Source: Streptomyces sp. M41(2017)
GTDB taxonomy: Bacteria; Actinomycetota; Actinomycetes; Streptomycetales; Streptomycetaceae
Reading direction: 5' to 3'
Assembly (NCBI RefSeq): GCF_002078175.1
Contig: NZ_MWFK01000001.1
Location: forward strand, 558,001-622,000
DNA length: 64,000 bases
In this document: piece after piece, positions 36,938-43,904 of the stretch
Layout: the number at the start of each line of letters is the position of its first letter
Numbering within the stretch: the first letter of the stretch is position 1
The notes under the pieces: generated by a model
What the model was told of the DNA's origin: nothing
Databases searched by the model: none
Seen by the model: the letters and a program-made list of their open reading frames with translations, nothing else
Position numbers and translations under genes: made by a program

Positions 36938-37161
36938 CCCCCGACGACCCGCTGCTGAGGATCCTCGCCTGCCCTCTCGACAAGGGACCTCTGCACCTCC
37001 TTCCGCCCGACGCGGAGCTGCATACCGCGGAGGCGCTCTACAACCCGCGTCTGCACCGACGCTATCCGGTCGTGGACGGCATCCCGCAACTGCTGCCGTC
37101 CTCCGGACAGCAGGTGACGGAGGACGAACACCGGGAACTCCTGCGGCGGATGACCCCGTGA
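36934..37161 (+). CDS. Trm112-family small protein
   Basis: 75 residues: LLRILACPLDKGPLHL, then LYNPRLHRRYPVVDGIPQLLP, the diagnostic Trm112/YcaR pattern. Only one of the zinc-ribbon-type cysteines remains (CPLDKG), as in many bacterial members. Eukaryotic and some archaeal Trm112 proteins are obligatory activating subunits of class I methyltransferases. Here the gene lies between methyltransferase genes and overlaps its neighbours on both sides (ATGA, GTGA). It is therefore a candidate partner of one or more of the operon's methyltransferases. Confidence 0.87.
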   Translation: MTPDDPLLRILACPLDKGPLHLLPPDAELHTAEALYNPRLHRRYPVVDGIPQLLPSSGQQVTEDEHRELLRRMTP

Positions 37162-38066
37162 GCGCGTCCGCCGGCCACCGCGCGGACGACCGGACCCTCG
37201 CCGCGCGCGTCGCCCCTTTCGTGCCCACCCGTCTCGTCGCGGCGGCGGCCCGGTTCGTCTACCCGCGCTTCGAGCCCGAACTGGCCCGGCTCGCCGACCT
37301 CTGCCCGCCGGACTGCGGCACGGCGGTGGACGTCGGCGGCTGGTACGGCCCCTGGACGCACCGGCTCGCCCGCCGGGCGCGCCGCGTGGTGACCGTGGAA
37401 CCCGTACCGCACCTGGCCCGGCTGCTCGCGTCGGGCACCCCGGGCAACGTGCGGGTGGTCCGCGCCGCCGCCTCCGACCACCGCGGCACCGCCCGGCTGT
37501 GGCTGCCCGCCGGCGACGCGGGCGACCGCGGGGTGTCCTCACTGGTCCGCAGGGACATCCACGCCCGCGCCCTGGAGGTGCCCTGTCTCACCCTGGACAG
37601 CCTGGACCTGCGGGACGTGGGCTTCGTCAAGATCGACGTGGACGGCAACGAAGCGGCCGTGCTGCGCGGCGCCCGGAACCTGCTGGCCCGCGACCGGCCC
37701 GCCCTCTTCGTCGAACTCGAGTCCCGTATCCAGCCGGTCGCCCCGGTCGTCGAGCAGCTGGCCGGGCTCGGGTACGCGGGCTGGGTGCTGCCCGGCAGGA
37801 GCTGGCTGCCGCTCGCCTCCTTCCCCCTGGAGGAGCATCAGGCGCGGACGGCGTACGTGGCCGGACACGGGTTGCTGCGCCGGGTGCTGCCGCCGCGCGG
37901 ACCCCGTTACGTGAACTCGGTGCTGTTCCTGCCGGACGGCCGGCGTCCGGGCGGGCGGCCGGTGCGCGACGATGGATCCCATGCCGGCCAGACGCCCCAC
38001 CACCCCGTTCACCCCGCTCGACTTCCAGCTGGTCCTGCTGCGCCGCATGGCCGACCACCAGCCTGA
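37158..38066 (+). CDS. FkbM-family methyltransferase
   Basis: 302 residues. SAM-binding TAVDVGGWYGPWTHRLA, VVTVEPVPHLARLL, DSLDLRDVGFVKIDVDGNEAAVLRGARNLL and FVELESR are the FkbM signatures. FkbM enzymes O-methylate sugars or polyketide hydroxyls. It begins at GTG overlapping the Trm112-like gene. The last ~30 codons overlap the start of the next gene in another frame by about 95 bp, so the natural C-terminus may be less constrained there. Third methyltransferase of the operon. Confidence 0.87.
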   Translation: MSASAGHRADDRTLAARVAPFVPTRLVAAAARFVYPRFEPELARLADLCPPDCGTAVDVGGWYGPWTHRLARRARRVVTVEPVPHLARLLASGTPGNVRVVRAAASDHRGTARLWLPAGDAGDRGVSSLVRRDIHARALEVPCLTLDSLDLRDVGFVKIDVDGNEAAVLRGARNLLARDRPALFVELESRIQPVAPVVEQLAGLGYAGWVLPGRSWLPLASFPLEEHQARTAYVAGHGLLRRVLPPRGPRYVNSVLFLPDGRRPGGRPVRDDGSHAGQTPHHPVHPARLPAGPAAPHGRPPA

Positions 38067-38598
38067 CCTGGTCGAGGACGCCCGCCACGCCCTGGGCGTG
38101 TCCATCGCGGACATGCGAGAGGCCAACCGCCGCTGGCAGGCGATGCTGCACGCGCCGCGGCAGCGGTCGGCGGCCTCCCGGTACCGCTCGGTCCTCGGCG
38201 CCCCGGAGTCCTCGTCGCGACGCCGCATCGGGGACCTGGCCTGCGAGGCCCTCCAGTGGCCGGTCCCGCTGTGGCCCACCCTGCGCTTCGAGGTCCTCGT
38301 CACCGGGAACGGCGTCGCCTGGAACGAGTGGCTGGTGCGGGCCCCCGGCGCCGAGGGCCCCGCCCTGGAGACCCTGGACGACCTGGTTCCCTGGTCCTGC
38401 ACGGTCGACGAGGTGGCCCGCGCCTTCGCCCCCGTCCGGCCGCTGGAGGGCACCGCCCCCACCCGCTGGGGACTGGCGTTCACGGCTCCCGACGCGTCGG
38501 GCGTCCGCCAGGAGTGCGCGGCGGAGTTCACCTGGGGACTGCTGCAGCGGGTGGCCGTGAAGGGTCCCGCGCCCGATCCGGCGCCGCCGGGTCACTGA
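37972..38598 (+). CDS. Hypothetical protein at the operon end
   Basis: 208 residues, not recognised. It has no signal peptide or membrane segment. The N-terminal third is helical and basic (FQLVLLRRMADHQPDLVEDARHALGVSIADMREANRRWQAML) and the remainder mixed alpha/beta (LRFEVLVTGNGVAWNEWLV, RWGLAFTAPD). It starts inside the FkbM gene (ATG 37972, or 37981 in the same frame) without a clear ribosome-binding site. Its stop overlaps by 7 bp the 3' end of the convergent ATP-grasp gene. High-GC codon use argues that it is real. Confidence 0.65.
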   Translation: MDPMPARRPTTPFTPLDFQLVLLRRMADHQPDLVEDARHALGVSIADMREANRRWQAMLHAPRQRSAASRYRSVLGAPESSSRRRIGDLACEALQWPVPLWPTLRFEVLVTGNGVAWNEWLVRAPGAEGPALETLDDLVPWSCTVDEVARAFAPVRPLEGTAPTRWGLAFTAPDASGVRQECAAEFTWGLLQRVAVKGPAPDPAPPGH

Positions 38599-39470
38599 GG
38601 GGCGGCGGCCTCGATGATCGCGTCGACGACGACGGGCAGCGACCCCGGGTGCAGGAACAGGAAGAGGTTCGGCTCGACGAGCTCCAGCTCCATCACCAGG
38701 GGCTGTCCGTCGTCGCCGTCCACGAGGTCCACGCGCGCGTAGAGCACGGAGTCCGCGCCGCCCGGGACGGCGGCCAGCGCCCGCTCGGCGACGGCCTGTT
38801 CGGCCGCCGTGGGCTCCCAGGCCTCCAGCCGCGGATGCGGCGTCTTGGCCCCGTCGTAGGGAGTGCCCGGCTCCAGTACGGCTCCCTTGCGGCTGGCGTG
38901 CAGCAGCCGTCCGCCGAAGAACTGCAGGGCCCGTTCGCCCCGGACGTCGATGTTCGCCAGATACGGCTGGACCATCGCGGTCAGCCCCTCGGCGTGCATC
39001 CGCGTGAGCTGGCCGACCGCCGTCTCGCGCTCCTTCGGCGTGTACCGGGCGGCGTAGCGCGCGCCCGCCCCGGCGGTGGGCTTCACGACGAACTCGTGGT
39101 CACCGGGCAGGTCGACGGCGTCACCGGGCGCGAGGTACCGGGTCGGGACGACCGGGACGCCCGCTTCCGCGAGGTCCCCCAGATACCGCTTGTCCGTGTT
39201 CCAGCGCACGACCCGCGCCGGGTTCAGCAGCCGGGTCAGGCCCCCGCACCGCTCGGCCCACTCGGTGAACTCGGCCAGCCGCCAGCTGTAGTCCCAGGTC
39301 GACCGGATCAGCGCCAGGTCGAACGCGGCCCAGTCGGTGTCCGGGTCGTCCCAGTGCACGACGGCGGCCTCGGCCCCGGCGTCCTCCAGAGCCTGCCGCA
39401 GCACCGCCAGGTCCCGGTCGACGGTGGGCTCCTCGCCCGGGTTGTACGTGACGAGCGCGATACGGGCCAC
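38592..39470 (-). CDS. ATP-grasp-domain protein
   Basis: 292 residues. RIALVTYNPGEEPTVDRDLAVL, then ALIRSTWDYSWRLAEFTEW, NTDKRYLGDLAEAGVPVVPTRYL (lid helix), EFVVKPTAGAGARYAARY (ATP-binding Lys) and late acidic metal residues in YARVDLVDGDDGQPLVMELELVEPNLFL fit the ATP-grasp fold as in glutathione-synthetase-like ligases. These enzymes join a carboxylate to an amine or thiol using ATP. The substrate is unknown. I chose GTG 39470 because GGAGGGAG precedes it. The gene stands alone, convergent with the glycan operon. Confidence 0.83.
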   Translation of the reverse strand: MARIALVTYNPGEEPTVDRDLAVLRQALEDAGAEAAVVHWDDPDTDWAAFDLALIRSTWDYSWRLAEFTEWAERCGGLTRLLNPARVVRWNTDKRYLGDLAEAGVPVVPTRYLAPGDAVDLPGDHEFVVKPTAGAGARYAARYTPKERETAVGQLTRMHAEGLTAMVQPYLANIDVRGERALQFFGGRLLHASRKGAVLEPGTPYDGAKTPHPRLEAWEPTAAEQAVAERALAAVPGGADSVLYARVDLVDGDDGQPLVMELELVEPNLFLFLHPGSLPVVVDAIIEAAAPQ

Positions 39471-39655
39471 GACGACTCCCTCCTCGTACGACACCGGCGT
39501 ACGGCCACGGACGCGCCGCACCGGCGCACCACTTCGGGACGATCCCGCCGCAGGCTAACAACCCCCCGTGCCCCCGGGCGAAGCGGTTACCGGTCGTCCG
39601 GCGGGTGCGCGGGGCCGGTGTCCGTCCGCGGAAGCGGGTCCGGGACGCGCGCCGG

Positions 39656-40285
39656 TCAGTCCTGGGGGCCGTAGCCCAGCGAGGCGCGGATGGCGCGGCC
39701 GACCGGGTCGACCGTGCCCCGGCCGCCGGGGCGGGTCAGCCAGGAGCGGAAGACGCTCGCCAGATGCAGGCCGAACTCCTCGGCCCGGGCCTCGTCCGCC
39801 TGCCGTGATCCGTCACGGGCGGCGACGGTGAGGGCGAACTCGCGTCGCGGGGGCGCGCCCGTCCCGGTCCAGTCGGGACGGCCCGAGAGAGCGGCGCGCG
39901 CGACGGCGGAGGCGCCGTCCACGTGGTGGTCGCGGTGCCCTTCCTTCATGTGCCACAGCTCGTGGCCGAGGATGACGAGCTGCTGCACGGTCTCCGCGCG
40001 TTCCTCGACGACGACCAGGTCGAAGTCGCCGAACTCCATCCACAGACCGGTCACTTCGATCTCGTCGGGGAACCGTTCGAAGCGGAGCTGGACGGGCCGG
40101 CCGCCCCGCCGCCGGCTCATCTCCTCGCACAGCGCCCGGGCCAGCTCCCGCACGTCGACGGGAGCGTCGATCCGGTGCCGGAGCTCCCGGCCGAGTTCCG
40201 TCGCGAGGGCCCGCGTCCCGGAGCGTGCGCCGCGCGGACGCAGTGCGGTGAGCAGTCTTCCGACGGCGCCGGCCGGCCGCTTCAT
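39656..40285 (-). CDS. ImmA/IrrE-type metallopeptidase
   Basis: 209 residues. The zinc motif HELWHMKEGH (HExxH) lies in VILGHELWHMKEGH, with DARAEEFGLHLAS downstream as the third-ligand region. ImmA/IrrE-type peptidases cleave XRE-type repressors in mobile elements or stress regulators, and in Streptomyces appear as the toxin-component-like member of a conserved pair. Here the ATG (with GAGGGAG upstream) overlaps the stop of a small gene by ATGA, so expression is coupled. No XRE gene adjoins. The cleavage target is unknown. Confidence 0.8.
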   Translation of the reverse strand: MKRPAGAVGRLLTALRPRGARSGTRALATELGRELRHRIDAPVDVRELARALCEEMSRRRGGRPVQLRFERFPDEIEVTGLWMEFGDFDLVVVEERAETVQQLVILGHELWHMKEGHRDHHVDGASAVARAALSGRPDWTGTGAPPRREFALTVAARDGSRQADEARAEEFGLHLASVFRSWLTRPGGRGTVDPVGRAIRASLGYGPQD

Positions 40286-40578
40286 CGGTCCGCTCCCTCG
40301 CCGCCCGGCGGGCCGGCCACCCGGCTCGCGCGCGGAACGGGGCGCGGCCCGAACGGCGCGTGGACCCGGTCCCGGGTCCGGCCGCCCGTCGCTCCGCCCG
40401 TCCGGGCGTCGCGCACCGGCCCGGCCGCCCCCACCGCCCGGACCCGTTCCACGGGCAGGACCGTCCGGGACGAAAGGACGCACCGGACGAGGACGTCGCC
40501 CCGGTCCTGGCCCTGCCCGGCGGTCGGCGCGTCGAGGCGTACGCGGGTCTCGGGACGGGGTGGCGGGGACTGACTCAC
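40282..40578 (-). CDS. Small hypothetical protein coupled to the metallopeptidase gene
   Basis: 98 residues, Arg/Pro/Gly-rich, with VLVRCVLSSRTVLPVERVRAV as its only ordered-looking stretch; no helix-turn-helix or membrane segment is visible. The GTG at 40578 has GGGAGC upstream and its stop overlaps the ATG of the metallopeptidase gene. The overlap is the main evidence that it is real. It could be a substrate, antitoxin or regulatory partner of the peptidase. Confidence 0.6.
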   Translation of the reverse strand: MSQSPPPRPETRVRLDAPTAGQGQDRGDVLVRCVLSSRTVLPVERVRAVGAAGPVRDARTGGATGGRTRDRVHAPFGPRPVPRASRVAGPPGGEGADR

Positions 40579-40607
40579 CAAAGGGCTCCCGGCAGTTGAC
40601 TCATCAA
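40571..40607. repeat. 11-bp direct repeat at the start of the peptidase operon
   Basis: TGACTCACCAA (40571-40581) and TGACTCATCAA (40597-40607), one mismatch, 26 bp apart. The second overlaps the palindrome-like TTGACTCATCAA. They flank the GTG and ribosome-binding site of the small gene and may bind a regulator. Confidence 0.4.
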
Positions 40608-40817
40608 GTTGTCGCGCCCGGCCGACATTACGGGGCCCGGTCCGTCGGCGCCACGGTTCCCGGACGATCGAGCCCGCATCCCGGGCGATCGTCACGGCGT
40701 CCGCACCCGCCCTCCACGTCCCCGACGCGGAGGGGGCGCCCGACCGCCCGCCGCGGGAGCGCCATCGTGTAGGAAGAGGCTGTCCGTCCCGGTGAAGTCT
40801 CACGGCAAGGAGTCCTC

Positions 40818-42362
40818 GTGTTCTCCCTCTTCCCGGCCCTGGTGAGCGGCTCGGTCGCGAACCGGTCCGCGCTGCGCTTCGGTCATCGGTCCCTGACGTA
40901 CGCGGAACTCGCCTCCTCCGCAGGGGCGCTGGCCGCGCGGCTCGACGGTGTCGGGCGGGTCGCCGTGTGGGCGACCCCGACCCTGGAGACGGCCGTGGGC
41001 GTCGTCGCCGCGCTGCTCGCCGGAGTGCCGGCGGTGCCGCTCAACCCGAAGTCGGGAGTGGCGGAACTGGGGCACATCCTCGGTGACAGCGCGCCGTCCC
41101 TGGTGCTCGCCGCCCCGGGCGAGACCCTGCCCGCCCCGCTCGCGGCACTGCGCAGGATCGACGTCGAGGTCCCCGGCACGGGCGGCGCCGGCCCGGCGGA
41201 ACGGCCGGATGTTCCGGACACGGCCGACGCCGGTGGGACCGACGCCTTCGCGTCCGCCGGTTCGGTCACCGACCCCACGGCTCCCGCCCTCGTCGTGTAC
41301 ACCTCGGGGACCACCGGCCCGCCCAAGGGTGCCGTCATCCCGCGCCGGGCGGTCGCCTCGACGCTGGACGCGCTCGCCCACGCCTGGCAGTGGACCGGCG
41401 ACGACGTCCTCGTGCACGGACTGCCCCTGTTCCATGTGCACGGGCTGATCCTCGGCGTGCTGGGCCCGCTGCGGCGCGGCGGGTCCGTGCGGCACCTCGG
41501 GAGGTTCAGCACCGAGGGGGTGGCGCGGGAGCTGGACGCCGGGGCGACCATGCTGTTCGGGGTGCCCACGATGTACCACCGGATCGCCGAGGAACTCGAC
41601 GGGAATCCGGAGCTGGCGGCGGCGCTCGGCCGGGCGCGGCTGCTGGTGTCGGGGTCCGCGGCGCTGCCGCTGCACGACCACGAACGGATCACGGCCGCGA
41701 CGGGCCGCCGGGTCGTCGAGCGCTACGGGATGACGGAGACGCTGATGAACACCAGCGTGCGGGCGGACGCGGAGGGCCGCCCCGGCACGGTGGGCGTTCC
41801 GCTGCCCGGTGTCGGACTGCGGCTCGTCGAGGAGGACGGGACGACGATCGCCGGGTACGAGGCCGACGGCACCCCGACCGGCGCGTACGACGGCACGAGC
41901 GTGGGCGAGATCCAGGTGCGGGGGCCGAACCTGTTCACGGAGTACCTGCACCGGCCCGACGCGACGGCCGCCGCGTACACCGCGGACGGCTGGTTCCGTA
42001 CCGGGGACATGGCGGTCCTCGATCCGGACGGCGCCGTCCGGATCGTCGGCCGCAAGGCCACCGACCTGATCAAGAGCGGCGGTTACAAGATCGGCGCGGG
42101 GGAGATCGAGAACGCGCTGCTCGACCACCCCGGCGTCCGCGAGGCCGCCGTCGCCGCGGAGCCCGACGCCGACCTCGGGGAGCGGGTGGCCGCCTGGATC
42201 GTGCCGGCCGACCCGGAACGTCCGCCGTCCGCCGGGGAGTTGGCCGATCATGTGGCCGGCAGCCTCGCGCCGCACAAGCGGCCGCGCACGGTGCGGTTCC
42301 TGGACGAGCTGCCCCGCAACGACATGGGCAAGATCCTGAAGAGGGAGCTGCCCCGTGACTGA
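40818..42362 (+). CDS. Acyl-CoA synthetase, MatB (malonyl-CoA synthetase)-like
   Basis: 514 residues of the ANL adenylating family: P-loop-like VYTSGTTGPPKGAV, PLFHVHGL, YGMTETLMNTS, DGWFRTGDMAVLD, IKSGGYKIGAGEIEN and the catalytic C-terminal Lys in NDMGKILKRELP. The length, compact N-domain and the ERYGMTETLMNTS motif are typical of malonyl/methylmalonyl-CoA synthetases of the MatB type. The enzyme would convert malonate or a related acid plus CoA and ATP to the acyl-CoA. The GTG start follows AAGGAG. It overlaps the carboxyltransferase gene by 8 bp, so the two act together on a malonyl-type metabolite. Confidence 0.87.
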   Translation: MFSLFPALVSGSVANRSALRFGHRSLTYAELASSAGALAARLDGVGRVAVWATPTLETAVGVVAALLAGVPAVPLNPKSGVAELGHILGDSAPSLVLAAPGETLPAPLAALRRIDVEVPGTGGAGPAERPDVPDTADAGGTDAFASAGSVTDPTAPALVVYTSGTTGPPKGAVIPRRAVASTLDALAHAWQWTGDDVLVHGLPLFHVHGLILGVLGPLRRGGSVRHLGRFSTEGVARELDAGATMLFGVPTMYHRIAEELDGNPELAAALGRARLLVSGSAALPLHDHERITAATGRRVVERYGMTETLMNTSVRADAEGRPGTVGVPLPGVGLRLVEEDGTTIAGYEADGTPTGAYDGTSVGEIQVRGPNLFTEYLHRPDATAAAYTADGWFRTGDMAVLDPDGAVRIVGRKATDLIKSGGYKIGAGEIENALLDHPGVREAAVAAEPDADLGERVAAWIVPADPERPPSAGELADHVAGSLAPHKRPRTVRFLDELPRNDMGKILKRELPRD

Positions 42363-43740
42363 ACGCTTCTCGGCCCGCGAGGCCATCGCCCAGGTCACCG
42401 ACAGTTTCGCCGAACTCCCCTCCCCCGAGGGGAAGTCCGGCCCGGACGGCCCGCTGTCGTGGGACGGGTACGACGCGGCGCGGGCTCGTGCGGCCGACCG
42501 CACCGGCGAGGAGGAGTCCGTCGTCTGCGGCACGGCGACGTTCGGGACGGCGAGTTTCGGCACGACGACCGACGGCCGGGAGCCGCTCGGACCGGTCACC
42601 GCCGTCCTGGTCGCCTTCGAGTTCGGCTTCCTCGGCGGTTCCCTCGGCGAGCGCACCGGGGCCCGTCTGGAGGCGGCCCACACGCACGCCCGCGCCCACC
42701 GGCTCCCCGTCGTCACGCTCGTCGCCACCGGCGGCAGCAGGATGCAGGAGGGCATGGTCGCCCTGACCCAGCTCCAGCGCGTCGCGCGGCAGTCGGAGCT
42801 CACCCGGGAGGCGGGACTCCCGCAGGTCGCCGTGGTGCGCGACCCGACGACCGGCGGCGGCTGGGCCACGCTCGGCGCGGGCGCCGACGTCACCCTGGCG
42901 CTGCCCGGGGCCCAGGTCGCCTTCGCCGGCTCCCGGGTCCGGCCGGCCGACGCCGACCCGGCCGCGTACACGGCCCAGGCGCAGCTCGCGGCCGGCGCGG
43001 TCGACGCGCTGGTCCCCCGCGAGGTGCTGCGGGAGACGCTGGCCCTCTGGCTGGACCTGCTCGGCCGTCCGTCCGCCGAACCTGCCCCCGTTCCCGCCGC
43101 GTTGGGCGGAGGCGGGCTGCCCGCCACCGGCTGGGACGCGGTGGAGCGCGCCCGCGCCGGCGGACGTCCGCGTGCCGACGCCTATCTGGACGCGTACTTC
43201 ACCCGCCGGGCGACGATCAGCGGTGACCGCTGCGGCGGCACCGACGACGGCATGGAGTGCGGCTTCGGCCGCACGCGCGACGGACGGACGGTCGCGTTCG
43301 CCGCCCAGCGCGGGACGGCGACCCGTCCCGCGGGGTACCGCACCGCCGCCCGGCTGGTCCGGCTGGCGGGCCGGCTCGGCGTCCCGGTGCTGACGCTGGT
43401 GGACACTCCGGGCGCGGCGAACGACGCGGAGGCGGAGCGGCAGGGGGCCGGGCCGGCGATCGCCGACCTGTTCGCCGCGGTGGCGGCCGCCCGGACGCCG
43501 GTCACGACGCTGGTGATCGGGGAGGGCGGCTCGGGCGGCGCACTGGCCCTGGCCGCGCCCGGCAACACGTGGGCCACGCCGGACAGTTACTTCTCCGTCA
43601 TCGCTCCGGAGGCGGCCGCGGCGATCCTCAAGCGGCCCGCCGACGAGGTCCACGCGACCGCCGACCAGCTCCGCGTCCGGCCGCAGGACCTGCTGGAGCT
43701 CGGCGTGATCCGGGGCATCGCGGAGCCTTTCCGGGGGTGA
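42355..43740 (+). CDS. Acyl-CoA carboxyltransferase-domain protein (fused N and C lobes)
   Basis: 461 residues containing both crotonase-like lobes of a biotin-dependent carboxyltransferase: the N-lobe with EFGFLGGSLGERTGARLEAA and ATGGSRMQEGMVAL, the C-lobe with LVDTPGAANDAEAERQGAG and VIGEGGSGGALALAAPGNTW. The acetyl-CoA carboxylase beta-subunit zinc finger is absent, and the N-lobe is shorter than in PccB. No biotin carrier or carboxylase gene adjoins. It overlaps the MatB-like gene. It may be a malonate decarboxylase-like or acyl-CoA carboxylase-like enzyme using malonyl-CoA, but the reaction is not clear. Confidence 0.82.
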   Translation: MTERFSAREAIAQVTDSFAELPSPEGKSGPDGPLSWDGYDAARARAADRTGEEESVVCGTATFGTASFGTTTDGREPLGPVTAVLVAFEFGFLGGSLGERTGARLEAAHTHARAHRLPVVTLVATGGSRMQEGMVALTQLQRVARQSELTREAGLPQVAVVRDPTTGGGWATLGAGADVTLALPGAQVAFAGSRVRPADADPAAYTAQAQLAAGAVDALVPREVLRETLALWLDLLGRPSAEPAPVPAALGGGGLPATGWDAVERARAGGRPRADAYLDAYFTRRATISGDRCGGTDDGMECGFGRTRDGRTVAFAAQRGTATRPAGYRTAARLVRLAGRLGVPVLTLVDTPGAANDAEAERQGAGPAIADLFAAVAAARTPVTTLVIGEGGSGGALALAAPGNTWATPDSYFSVIAPEAAAAILKRPADEVHATADQLRVRPQDLLELGVIRGIAEPFRG

Positions 43741-43748
43741 ACGGACAC

Positions 43749-43786
43749 GGCCGCCGGCTCCCCCCTCCCAAGGGGAACCGGCGGCC
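43749..43786 (+). terminator. Stem-loop after the carboxyltransferase gene
   Basis: GGCCGCCGG (43749-43757) pairs with CCGGCGGCC (43778-43786); the loop contains a second short C-run/G-run pairing. It begins 9 bp after the stop. Confidence 0.65.
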
Positions 43787-43855
43787 ACCCGGGGGCCCGG
43801 CGCGCCGCGTCCCTCCTGTACGGAGGGACGGGGGTGCCGAGTCTCCCGTTCCGTG

Positions 43856-43902
43856 GGCCGCCGCGCGGCACCCCTGGTCGGCGGGGGTGCCGCGCGGCGG
43901 CC
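43856..43902 (-). terminator. 19-bp perfect stem-loop after the subtilase gene
   Basis: Arms 43856-43874 and 43884-43902 are perfectly complementary over 19 bp with a 9-nt loop. It ends 2 bp from the stop codon of the minus-strand subtilase gene. It is the strongest hairpin in the window and probably blocks transcription in both directions. Confidence 0.8.
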
Positions 43903-43904
43903 GG

